Source of the DNA: Nitrospira sp. | GTDB lineage: Bacteria; Nitrospirota; Nitrospiria; Nitrospirales; Nitrospiraceae | Direction: 5' to 3' | DNA length: 35,938 nt | Assembly: GCA_015903945.1 (NCBI GenBank) | Contig: JABMDL010000020.1 | Span: 1 to 35,938, forward strand | The notes under the pieces: generated by a model | Database searches by the model: none | What the model was told of the DNA's origin: nothing | The model's input: the letters and a program-made list of their open reading frames with translations, nothing else | Translations under genes and position numbers: made by a program | Part shown: positions 8,504-15,957 of the stretch, piece by piece | Layout: the number at the start of each line of letters is the position of its first letter | How positions within the stretch are numbered: the first letter of the stretch is position 1

Positions 8504-8803
8504 TCGTTTCGTCCCCCCTACGTTCTTGGTTTGTGAGTCCCTCTGTATCTCTTCCTCACAGCGCTGTATCTCCTGGGATGTCAGTCATCGTACAAGTAGT
8601 GATTCCCCGGGGCGTATTCCACCGGTGAAGCGTCGCGATCGCCCTTGAATTTGTTTCGCTGAATCCATCACTTCCAATCGTGGACCGAACTGCTCGGATG
8701 CGACCCCTTCCTGCCAGAGAAGCGATTCCCGCGCGGCACAACTTTTGAGATGCGATGGAGTCGTCCGGATCAAAGCAGGGGCGACACATTTGGGGGAGCG
8801 CAC
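8504..8803 (+). other. 300-bp gap before the first minor-pilin cassette
   Basis: No convincing gene is seen on either strand. The only notable signal is a sigma-54-like sequence at 8735-8748: CGGCACA, four bases, then TTGA, with the GG 10 bp before the final GA. It has a perfect -24 half and a -12 half with A in place of the last C. A start would fall near 8760, about 44 nt before the pilin ATG at 8804. Confidence 0.3.
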
Positions 8804-9235
8804 ATGAGACAGGTAGGTCACACACTCCTGGAACTGACGGTGACGCTGGCGGTCATCGGTAGCGTTTCGGCATTGGCCATTCCCAGCTTTGCGTCGCTGC
8901 ACTCCCGCATGCAGATCCGTTGCGCGACCGAGGAGATCGCATCGGAGTTGCGGCTCGCCAGGCAATTGGCCATGACCCATCGAGATCGGGTCCGGCTCTC
9001 CTTCGATTTTGAACAGCAAACACTGGTCGCGCAGTTTGTCGATGGCGGCAGGACGCATCATGTCTATCGGTATGGAGACAAAGGCATCGTCGTCGAGGAG
9101 CCGAGCGCGGGACCGGAGATCCTGTTTCATCCGAGCGGGCGGTCCGCGACGGGGACGACGATCCGTCTGCAGGGCAGGGATGGGCGCAGTGCCACAGTGA
9201 CCGTAGGGCTGACAGGGAGGGTGTCGGTGTTATGA
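8804..9235 (+). CDS. Minor prepilin, FimT/GspH type (cassette 1)
   Basis: A 143-residue type IV prepilin-like protein. The leader MRQVG ends at the cleavage glycine, and the mature protein starts HTLLELTVTLAVIG, keeping Glu at +5 and the hydrophobic alpha-1 helix. The region after it (EEIASELRLARQLAMTHRDRV, then HPSGRSATGTTIRL) is the GspH/FimT fold, in which the FxPxGR-like block HPSGR is conserved. ATG 8804 is preceded by GGGGGAG (8792-8798), which decides this start over 8750. It is the first gene of a tight run of four and overlaps the next by ATGA. Confidence 0.88.
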   Translation: MRQVGHTLLELTVTLAVIGSVSALAIPSFASLHSRMQIRCATEEIASELRLARQLAMTHRDRVRLSFDFEQQTLVAQFVDGGRTHHVYRYGDKGIVVEEPSAGPEILFHPSGRSATGTTIRLQGRDGRSATVTVGLTGRVSVL

Positions 9236-9714
9236 GTCGAGATCCGCGCCAAGAGGGCATGACACTGATTGAAGTGATCGTGGCGATGGCGATTTCCGGT
9301 ATCGCCCTGTTGGGGGCGATCGGGGCGGTGCAGGTCTCATCAGGCTCTATCCGGGACAGCGGGCTTGCCACGAAGGCGCTGGAGCTGGCCCAGTCTCGGC
9401 TGGAATCCAAGCGATCAGTTCGCTGGCAGTATCTCCTCGAAGATGATGTCGATGGCGACGGCATTCCTGACACCCTCATGAAGGATGACGGACGGGACGG
9501 CGATGTTGCGGCGGGCGACGGCATTTACACGGCCATGCTGGAGCGCGACGGAGTCACGGTGGTGTGGACTATCGAGGCGGATAACCGAAAGCCGCTGAGT
9601 GCAGTCGGCATCGTGGCAATTGGGGCGGTGTCCTCCTATATCGGGCGAGACGGCAGAAAAGAAGTGCAGGTCGCAACTCTTCGCGCGAATCCGGTCTTTG
9701 TGGGGCGCCAATGA
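9232..9714 (+). CDS. Minor prepilin, PilV/GspI type (cassette 1)
   Basis: A 160-residue prepilin-like protein: leader MSRDPRQEG, then MTLIEVIVAMAISGIALLG with Glu at +5. The helix continues through ATKALELAQSRLESKRSV, as in PilV/GspI proteins. The middle holds an Asp/Gly-rich stretch (DDVDGDGIPD, then DGRDGDVAAGDGIYT) that resembles a calcium-binding loop, unusual for PilV. Overlaps both neighbours by 4 bp (9232-9235 and 9711-9714), so it is translationally coupled. Confidence 0.82.
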   Translation: MSRDPRQEGMTLIEVIVAMAISGIALLGAIGAVQVSSGSIRDSGLATKALELAQSRLESKRSVRWQYLLEDDVDGDGIPDTLMKDDGRDGDVAAGDGIYTAMLERDGVTVVWTIEADNRKPLSAVGIVAIGAVSSYIGRDGRKEVQVATLRANPVFVGRQ

Positions 9715-10469
9715 GTCAACTATATCCGGTTTTGGAGGACGCGAAGAGTCTGCAAAGAGTCTCTCGCCTCCCTTTGATAAGCGGTGTCTGCCTCACCGAA
9801 GTGATGATCGGACTTGCCGCAGGGACGATCGTGCTGGCCGCCACGCTGGGAACCTTCAACATCATTCACCACCACGTCATCGACCGGCAACGGGTCGTGG
9901 CCTATCAGCAAGACCTTCGCCTCGGGCTGGAAGTCTTCGAACAGGAAGCCCGTCTGGCCGAGGCGGAGACGATTACCGCCGCCACGCCTGACGAGTTTCA
10001 GTTTTCGGCAAACCTGAACGCCCAGCGGACCTCGACGACCGTCGCTGTCGCCCCTGGACAAACCGTGTTGACGGTCCAAGACGGGAGCGATTGGGGATCA
10101 GGAAAGACGGTGCTCCTATGCGGCCCGCACGTATGCGAAACGCACCACCTCGCTCGTGCGGGGCAGCGCCATCAGCTCGTGCTGGCGGAGCCGGTCGGGT
10201 CGATGTTTTCAATCGGCGCCTCGCTCGAGGTCAACAACCGTGTGCGTTATTACACCCGGCGCGATGAATCAGGAACGGTACGGCTCATGCGGATGGTGGA
10301 TGGGGGCGCGTCCACTCTGATCAGAGGGAACGGGGCGATCTGCTTTTTCTATCGGGACAGCAGCGGCCGTGCCACGTCTGTCTCGGCGCAGGTCAAGCGC
10401 GTAGTCGTCGACATCGAGTCGGATCGTCCGGCTCGTCGGGCGGTTCGTGAAGTCAGTCTGCGCTCCTAG
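9711..10469 (+). CDS. Minor prepilin, PilW/GspJ type (cassette 1)
   Basis: A 252-residue prepilin-like protein with a long leader (about 25 residues) ending ISG, then VCLTEVMIGLAAGTIVLAATLG with Glu at +5. A long helix (VVAYQQDLRLGLEVFEQEARLAE) leads into a beta-rich domain with RVRYYTRRDESGTVRLMRMVDGG, the arrangement seen in PilW/GspJ proteins. A cysteine pair (LLCGPHVCE) may form a disulphide. It lies between the PilV-like and PilX-like genes. Confidence 0.8.
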   Translation: MSQLYPVLEDAKSLQRVSRLPLISGVCLTEVMIGLAAGTIVLAATLGTFNIIHHHVIDRQRVVAYQQDLRLGLEVFEQEARLAEAETITAATPDEFQFSANLNAQRTSTTVAVAPGQTVLTVQDGSDWGSGKTVLLCGPHVCETHHLARAGQRHQLVLAEPVGSMFSIGASLEVNNRVRYYTRRDESGTVRLMRMVDGGASTLIRGNGAICFFYRDSSGRATSVSAQVKRVVVDIESDRPARRAVREVSLRS

Positions 10470-10485
10470 AGCGGAAGGGATGTCG

Positions 10486-11937
10486 ATGACGACTCATGAA
10501 CAAGGCGTTGCACTACTGGGTACCCTGGTCTTGATTCTGATCTTGTCGCTGCTCGGTGCGAGCATGCTGGATCTTGCTGGACAGGAGGCTGTCAGCGCCA
10601 CGGTGGGACAAGAGGCTGCGGTGGCGCAACAATTGGCCGATGGGGCAGGGGAATTGGTGGTGTCCTGGTTTCATCATCCGCAGAGCGCCTGGGTTCCGTC
10701 GTCGATGTATTCCGCCGTGTCGAAACAGTATCGTACCGCCGATGGGCTTCCGTCTTTCTTTGACGCAGCGGGACGTTCACAATTTGTCGGGAGCGTGAGC
10801 CAACCGGATCTGCGCTTGGATGCGGACAACCCTTCAGATAACTCATTGCTGAATGATCCGCAAACCGGCTTGTTTCGCGCCCTCCATCACCTGGGGCAGG
10901 TCAAAAACCTCAAGGTCTATGCGCCTTCGACACCGGGGCTGTTGTGTACGGTCGATACGACGGTGGCGACGCGGACGGGCAAGCCGTTCAGACAATCGAT
11001 TCTGATGCAGCTGGGGACTGTCGATCTTCCACCGTTGCGTACCGCTGTGCGCGTGAACCGGAATCTCGGACTGTTGCAGCCGGGCGGTCAAGCGGCCGTC
11101 GGTGTTCACTGGGGCGATCTCCGAATCGGGGGCGATTGGATTGTCGGTCGAGTTGAAGAAGTCCCGATCAAGTCTTCGCTCGCTCCGGTGACAGGGGCCG
11201 GATACGACGAAATGATTCAACGGGAAGACCGATGGGTGGTCGCTTGGATCGGCAGACTGGTGCGCACGTTGCAGCCGTTTTCTGGAGAACAGGCAGGTCT
11301 TCCCCCCAACGTCCATCAACAACAGAGCCCAGTTCCAGGTCTGCGTGTCGATCAGTGGGATTATGAGACGGTCAAAAGGGCGGCAAAGCGCCATGGCAGC
11401 TATTTCGCGATCGATCGGGAGGGGGTGTTATATCCCGATGGAATCATACAGCCGGGGAAAGGCATCTCGCCTGATGTGGCGTTGCGGTCGACAGAGGTGG
11501 GAGATCAGCGCGGCCTGATCTTCATCGATACGTTGGATCAAACCGCACCGCGTGCCGACAACCTTGGCGTCCTCACACTTCGAACGGCCTATGTAGAGGG
11601 TGTTGTGGTGATGCAGGGCCATGTCGTGCTCGCTCCATCGGGAACAGGGCAATCGATCTCCGCACTCAGCCCTCCAGGCATCGCGACGGGCAGTGAGGCT
11701 TCACGGGTTCCGGTCCTGCTTGCGCGGGTAAATCTCAACGGAGTTCTCTGGGCCGCAGGCGATGTCACTGTTGCAGGGAATTCCAGAGTGTATGGAGCGG
11801 TGGCCGTAGGCGGCGCGATGACCTCGATCTCAGGCGGCTCGCTCGAGGTCTGGTATGACTCCGATATCGGCGAGGGCCTGTACCGTGGTGTACCAGTGGT
11901 CTACAAGGCGCCCGGTGCGTGGCTGGCCCACTATTGA
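10486..11937 (+). CDS. PilX-like minor pilin, large form (cassette 1)
   Basis: A 483-residue protein beginning EQG-VALLGTLVLILILSLLGASML, a PilX_N-type prepilin helix that, like other PilX proteins, lacks Glu at +5. The helix continues with QEAAVAQQLADGAGELVVSW. The body is about 400 residues, far larger than PilX or GspK. It ends in Gly/Val-rich beta repeats (GVLWAAGDVTVAGN, VYGAVAVGGAMTSISGG) like those at the end of some Gram-negative PilX-type proteins. GGAAGG (10473-10478) lies 7 nt before ATG 10486, but only 1 nt before the alternative ATG 10480 and far from 10447. The ATPase gene follows after 28 bp. Confidence 0.75.
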   Translation: MTTHEQGVALLGTLVLILILSLLGASMLDLAGQEAVSATVGQEAAVAQQLADGAGELVVSWFHHPQSAWVPSSMYSAVSKQYRTADGLPSFFDAAGRSQFVGSVSQPDLRLDADNPSDNSLLNDPQTGLFRALHHLGQVKNLKVYAPSTPGLLCTVDTTVATRTGKPFRQSILMQLGTVDLPPLRTAVRVNRNLGLLQPGGQAAVGVHWGDLRIGGDWIVGRVEEVPIKSSLAPVTGAGYDEMIQREDRWVVAWIGRLVRTLQPFSGEQAGLPPNVHQQQSPVPGLRVDQWDYETVKRAAKRHGSYFAIDREGVLYPDGIIQPGKGISPDVALRSTEVGDQRGLIFIDTLDQTAPRADNLGVLTLRTAYVEGVVVMQGHVVLAPSGTGQSISALSPPGIATGSEASRVPVLLARVNLNGVLWAAGDVTVAGNSRVYGAVAVGGAMTSISGGSLEVWYDSDIGEGLYRGVPVVYKAPGAWLAHY

Positions 11938-11965
11938 TCCAGTTGACCGGAAGAGGAGGACCATC

Positions 11966-13792
11966 ATGGCCGTTGCACAACAAGGGGCACCGGTTTTCCA
12001 GACAAGGGAGATGCCCACAGCCGGGGCGGGGAAGGCAGCCGCGTCGCCCCAGTTCAGACAGACGTGGGAACGCAGTGTACGAGACTATCTGGTCTTTCGT
12101 AGCGTGGTGAAGCAAGTCGAATTGGATATGGCGATTGAACAGGTCGTCGCTCAGGACCTCGATCTGGAGTCCGTGCTGCTCCATCAGCAGCGGCGGTCTC
12201 GACAAGAACTCGGCTCGGCCCTGAGTCAACACTATCGATGTCCGTTCATGGCCTTCGATGAGCACATTGCCGTTGAGCCGAGGCTCTTAAAGAATCTGAG
12301 CCGCGATTATCTGAAAGCCAACGCTTGGATTCCGATGCGCCGAGAGGGGAACGAGATACTTGTCCTCAGCAACGATCCGGACGATCTGGAGAAGAGGCGT
12401 GATATCCAGCAAGCCTTCCCCGGTGCCATCATTAAGCTGGTGGTCGGACTGCGGTGCGACATCGAGATGTATCTAAAGCACGCGACGAGCCGGTCAGGCG
12501 GAGCCCCTCTGGCGGACATTCTGGAGAAGCTGGCCGAAGAGGCCGGACAGGAGAGAATCAGCCAAGTCGAGCTTATCGGAGTAAATGAGAACGATTCCAT
12601 CATCGCTCAGTTGGTCAATCATGTCATTGCGGAGGCCTACCGGTTGGGGGCGTCTGACATTCACGTTGAGCCGTCCGCCGGGCACAAAGATACCACGGTG
12701 CGATTTCGCGTCGACGGTACCTGCTTTACACCCATGCGCATTCCCGCGCCGTACCGCCGGGCGGTGGTCTCACGGATCAAAATCATGGCGAACTTGGATA
12801 TCGCGGAGAGCCGCAAGCCGCAAGACGGGAAGATCGCCTATCGGCCGACAAAGGACCGGGAAATCGAGCTCCGCGTCGCCACGTTGCCCACCTCAGGAGG
12901 GATTGAGGACGTGGTACTGCGTTTGTTGACTGCAAAAGAGCCGATGCAACTGGATGGGATGGGGCTCGCCCCGAGCATGCGTGACGCCATTGCGACGATC
13001 GCCCGGAAACCCTATGGCATGTTCCTCTGCGTAGGACCGACGGGATCGGGCAAGACCACCACGCTGCACGCGGTGCTCCAATCCATCAACACTGATGAGC
13101 GGAAGATCTGGACGGCTGAAGATCCGATTGAAATCACGCAGGACGGATTACGACAAGTGCAGATCCATCCAAAGATCGGACTGACGTTTGCGTCGGCGAT
13201 GCGGGCGTTTCTACGCGCTGACCCGGACGTCATCATGATCGGCGAAATGCGGGACAAAGAGACGGCTGATGTGGCCATCGAAGCCTCGCTGACCGGACAT
13301 CTGGTGTTGAGCACATTGCACACCAACAGTGCGGTAGAAACTGTCGTGCGGCTGCTGGACCTTGGTTGCGACCCGTTCAACTTCGCCGACGCCATGTTGG
13401 GAGTGCTGGCACAACGCTTGTGCAAGCGGCTTTGTTCCGGCTGCAAAGAAGCGTATCCCGCATCGCGGCAGGAGCAGGACGAACTCGTCCACGGCTATGG
13501 AGCGGATGGATGGTCATCGCTGGGACTTGAAGAAACAGCGGCGGTCCGGCTCTATCGAGGACGCGGTTGCGATCTGTGCAATCACACCGGATTCAAAGGC
13601 CGTGTGGCAATTCATGAATTGTTGCTGGGATCGGATGACATGAAGGGCCTCGTGCAAGGCCGGGCTAAAACCTCGGTCCTCTTTCAGCAGGCAAAGCAGG
13701 AGGGGATGAGGACCTTAGTGCAGGATGGCATTCGAAAAGTGCTGCAAGGCGACACCACCTATCGGCAAGTACGGGCCGTGGCGTTGAAATAG
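11966..13792 (+). CDS. pilB: Type IV pilus assembly ATPase, PilB/GspE family
   Basis: Cytoplasmic hexameric ATPase powering pilus or pseudopilus assembly; 608 aa. The N-terminal MshEN-type domain covers about residues 60-180 (LVLSNDPDDLEKRRDIQQAFPG). The catalytic domain has IHVEPSAGHKDTTVRFRVDG, Walker A GPTGSGKTTT from residue 357, the Asp box (TAEDPIEITQDGLRQVQ) and the Walker B/His box (RADPDVIMIGEMRDKETADV, then STLHTNSA). A zinc tetracysteine is complete (C490-x2-C493, C535-x2-C538), as in extension ATPases and unlike PilT. GAGGAGGA just before ATG 11966 sets the start; a longer frame from 11855 would overlap the PilX-like gene. PilB versus GspE cannot be settled from sequence alone. 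Confidence 0.9.
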   Translation: MAVAQQGAPVFQTREMPTAGAGKAAASPQFRQTWERSVRDYLVFRSVVKQVELDMAIEQVVAQDLDLESVLLHQQRRSRQELGSALSQHYRCPFMAFDEHIAVEPRLLKNLSRDYLKANAWIPMRREGNEILVLSNDPDDLEKRRDIQQAFPGAIIKLVVGLRCDIEMYLKHATSRSGGAPLADILEKLAEEAGQERISQVELIGVNENDSIIAQLVNHVIAEAYRLGASDIHVEPSAGHKDTTVRFRVDGTCFTPMRIPAPYRRAVVSRIKIMANLDIAESRKPQDGKIAYRPTKDREIELRVATLPTSGGIEDVVLRLLTAKEPMQLDGMGLAPSMRDAIATIARKPYGMFLCVGPTGSGKTTTLHAVLQSINTDERKIWTAEDPIEITQDGLRQVQIHPKIGLTFASAMRAFLRADPDVIMIGEMRDKETADVAIEASLTGHLVLSTLHTNSAVETVVRLLDLGCDPFNFADAMLGVLAQRLCKRLCSGCKEAYPASRQEQDELVHGYGADGWSSLGLEETAAVRLYRGRGCDLCNHTGFKGRVAIHELLLGSDDMKGLVQGRAKTSVLFQQAKQEGMRTLVQDGIRKVLQGDTTYRQVRAVALK

Positions 13793-13878
13793 TCGAGGGA
13801 TAGGCATCGTAATCGTGCTCAGATTATGAGGCTCCTGCGTTGCGAGCCGATAAGTGAGCTGAGTTTTTCGGTTGAGGA

Positions 13879-13912
13879 AGGGCAGGCATTCCTACGATGG
13901 AATGCCTGCCCT
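13879..13912. terminator. 14-bp hairpin between convergent genes
   Basis: Perfect 14-bp inverted repeat AGGGCAGGCATTCC / GGAATGCCTGCCCT (13879-13892 and 13899-13912), loop TACGAT. It lies between the convergent ATPase gene (ends 13792) and the YadA-head-like gene (ends 13950), so it can serve both. Neither flank has a long T tract, so it may act as an RNA-end stabiliser as much as a terminator. Confidence 0.55.
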
Positions 13913-13949
13913 GGTTAGACACGCTGGCACACGGCCAGAGGGAACCCGC

Positions 13950-14846
13950 TTAGCAGCCAGGAGAGCAGTTGAGAGCTCCCTGAAAGCTTGTAGCATTCAT
14001 CCAATTCGCCGATCGTGTTTTCCCGCCCAAGACGCTAGAAGAGGTTCCGTTCGCGGTGTTGTTTTCACCGCCCACGACGGAGGCGTACGTGCCGGTGATC
14101 CTGTTGCCGACTCCGAAAACCAACCCTCCATAAGAGCTGAATCCGTTCTGGCTGCCGCCTACGATATTGTGCGATCCTGTCCGCACTTGCGCAGGGTTGG
14201 CTTCGTTGTACCCGATAATCAGATTCCCCAAGCCCGACGTTGTATCAGCTGTCGTTTTCATCTCATTGCCACTCTGCACGTGAACGTTCACTCCGCTGAA
14301 GACAACATGCGGGCCCTTCACTCCATTCATTTCGTTGGTATTGACCGACACGTACTTTTCAAGGCCCGGAATCATTTTCTTTTCAACGTCACCGAGCTTG
14401 GTTTCTACCGCCAGAGTCTTGCCATCGAGAGTGGTCACCTTGCCGTCTAAAGTAAGGACTTTTCCATCCAGGGTCGTAACTTGGTTCTGCAAGGATTGCA
14501 TGGCTTGGAGCAAGGTCTCTGGGTCGAACGAAGCCATATTCGCCACTTTTGTCTCTAGTGCGGCGACCCGTGATTCCAGGTTTTGGATGGTACCAGGCAC
14601 CCCGCCGCCATTGTGCCTGTGGTCTTTCATTTTTTCCCGCAGGTCGGCTACCTTTTCTTTCAGGTCTTGAATACGTTGTTGATTGATCAGACGGTGTTTA
14701 TGAGAGTCGCCTGCCCAGCCCAGGCTGGGTGCGGCGAAAAGTGCCAGCGCCATGCAACTTACCAGGATAGCTTGTCGGCAACGGCCGCTGCCACGTTTCT
14801 TCATGATCGTCACATGCGAGGCATCGAGTGAGATGTGTGTAACCAT
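13950..14846 (-). CDS. Secreted coiled-coil protein with YadA-head-like repeats
   Basis: A 298-residue exported protein. The signal peptide has a basic start (MKKRGSGRCRQ), a hydrophobic core (ILVSCMALALFAA) and probable cleavage after GWA. A coiled coil follows (residues about 50-165), with direct repeats of VTTLDGKV/VLTLDGKV. The end contains repeats like those of the YadA trimeric-autotransporter head (GSHNIVGGSQNGFSSYGGLVFGVGNRITG, in two pieces of SVVGGENNTANGTSSSVLGG type), then a short tail with C-x3-C (NCSPGC). No beta-barrel anchor is present. AGGAGG about 10 nt upstream supports ATG 14846; TTG 14852 and ATG 14804 are alternatives. A sigma-54-like promoter is at 14948-14962. Role unknown; surface or pilus-associated adhesion is inferred from context. 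Confidence 0.75.
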   Translation of the reverse strand: MVTHISLDASHVTIMKKRGSGRCRQAILVSCMALALFAAPSLGWAGDSHKHRLINQQRIQDLKEKVADLREKMKDHRHNGGGVPGTIQNLESRVAALETKVANMASFDPETLLQAMQSLQNQVTTLDGKVLTLDGKVTTLDGKTLAVETKLGDVEKKMIPGLEKYVSVNTNEMNGVKGPHVVFSGVNVHVQSGNEMKTTADTTSGLGNLIIGYNEANPAQVRTGSHNIVGGSQNGFSSYGGLVFGVGNRITGTYASVVGGENNTANGTSSSVLGGKTRSANWMNATSFQGALNCSPGC

Positions 14847-14947
14847 GGTCAATACCCCTCCTAGTTAAGTAAGGCTCCGTTCTCTCGCCAACAGTCTCTC
14901 TGTCATTCTGCGCAAACGGAATGTAGCCAGTTCTGGCTGGCTAAAGC

Positions 14948-14962
14948 GCAAAGGCTATGCCG
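14948..14962 (-). promoter_or_regulatory. Sigma-54 (-24/-12) promoter candidate for the YadA-head-like gene
   Basis: Read on the minus strand: CGGCATAGCCTTTGC. The -24 GG (14961-14960) and -12 GC (14949-14948) are 10 bp apart, the exact spacing of TGGCACG-N4-TTGC, with TTGC perfect. The start would lie near 14936, leaving about 90 nt of leader before ATG 14846. The core is nearly the same as the plus-strand match at 15414-15428. Confidence 0.55.
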
Positions 14963-15413
14963 TCTCGGTATTACAACGCTTTGGGGTGGTCCGATTCCTG
15001 CTCATGTTTGAGGATCGAGGGACAAAAGGGACAGAAAATGTGCCCATTCGTGCCAAGAAACGACCAGTTTCTAGACTTCGGCCGGGCAGGAATTCCATGC
15101 AAGAGATGTTGACCTGGGAGTGCCTCAAAAAAATGTGCTCTAACGGCAAAGAGGTCTATCAAGTACTCAGTGCTGTGCAGTTACCTAAGAGCAGAGCAAG
15201 CGGAGTCTGCCAACCTCTGGTCCATCCAAGTTCCACGGCCTTCCCGCTCTGTCTTCTAGGGAATGAAAGGGCAGAGCAGGTACAAGAATCGTACAGTCCG
15301 GCCGACGAAAATTGTCGTCGATTTGCGCAGAAAACGGCCAGACTGGAACGAGGTAATGCATCAGTCGTGTCATGAAATCATGTGGTTAGAGCGTGGCGGG
15401 ACCATGTCGATGT

Positions 15414-15428
15414 CGGCATGCCCCTTGC
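15414..15428 (+). promoter_or_regulatory. Sigma-54 (-24/-12) promoter candidate for minor-pilin cassette 2
   Basis: CGGCATGCCCCTTGC: the -24 GG (15415-15416) and -12 GC (15427-15428) are 10 bp apart, matching TGGCACG-N4-TTGC in GGCA, G and TTGC. The predicted start is near 15440, 33 nt before ATG 15473. Sigma-54 with PilS/PilR control of pilin genes is established in Pseudomonas, Geobacter and Myxococcus, so the match fits the gene it precedes. Confidence 0.6.
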
Positions 15429-15472
15429 TTTGTCCTAGTCGTAACTTTGTGTCAATTAAGGATAATTCTGAG

Positions 15473-15931
15473 ATGCGTGTGAGTCAGCTGCTGGATACAA
15501 GGGGTTTTACCCTGATTGAAATGATGATTGTGGGGGTCATTCTTGGCATCACCGCAACGATAGCTGTGCCCTCGATTAGTCAATGGATGGCAAGATATCA
15601 AATGAAGCAAGCCACGACGGAGTTGGCGGGAAATCTGAACCTCGCACGCGCGGCATCAATGAGCAGAGGGGCCGGCATAACGGTGACGACCTCGATGACG
15701 AATGGGAGAGCCACAGTGGCGTTCGGAGGCATATTTCCTCCCGTCACGCTCAACCAGAGCATCTCAAGCATTACAGCGGCCACGGTTGGCTTCAACACAT
15801 TCGGGTTGCGAGCGGGCGGCGGTGCGACCAACACACTGATCGCCTTGTCCCAAACGCAAGGCACGACCTATTCGGTCGTGGTGACTCCTGCGGGAAGGGT
15901 CGATTGGTGTGCCATGGCGACCTGTCCGTAA
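15473..15931 (+). CDS. fimT: Minor prepilin, FimT/GspH type (cassette 2)
   Basis: A 152-residue prepilin: leader MRVSQLLDTRG, then FTLIEMMIVGVILGITATIAVPS, a canonical class III signal with Glu at +5. It continues MKQATTELAGNLNLARAASMSRG as in FimT/GspH, and ends with TPAGRVDWCAMATCP, whose C-x5-C could form a disulphide. AAGGA about 10 nt upstream supports ATG 15473; the frame is open back to 15263, but that part holds the promoter and looks non-coding. First gene of the cassette leading to pilY1. Confidence 0.88.
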   Translation: MRVSQLLDTRGFTLIEMMIVGVILGITATIAVPSISQWMARYQMKQATTELAGNLNLARAASMSRGAGITVTTSMTNGRATVAFGGIFPPVTLNQSISSITAATVGFNTFGLRAGGGATNTLIALSQTQGTTYSVVVTPAGRVDWCAMATCP

Positions 15932-15957
15932 GGTCATCGCAGAGGATAAGGGTTGTC

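Larger units (their letters stand above)
14847..15472. other. 626-bp divergent intergenic region with two sigma-54-like promoters
   Basis: Separates the minus-strand YadA-head-like gene from the plus-strand second pilin cassette. It holds -24/-12 promoter matches at each end and a 7-bp hairpin TAGCCAG/CTGGCTA (14924-14943). A GGGACAAAAGGGACAG stretch (15021-15036 region) resembles sequences often found beside REP-associated transposase remnants. Open frames here have no recognisable protein content. The middle, about 15050-15400, could hold activator and IHF binding sites; I cannot assign any. Confidence 0.5.

Noticed and set aside
14905..14980. GCGCAAAC, hairpin and GCGCAAAGGC pattern resembling a c-di-GMP-I (GEMM) riboswitch
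   Set aside because: The GNRA tetraloop hairpin, the GGGACGCAAAGCC block and the receptor stem of GEMM are absent, and the gene downstream in that direction is 500 bp away. The second GCGCAAA is better explained as the -12 part of a minus-strand sigma-54 promoter.
14986..15375. 129-residue frame in the divergent intergenic region
   Set aside because: No ribosome-binding site, no recognisable protein features, and it overlaps a region better explained as regulatory and repeat-derived.
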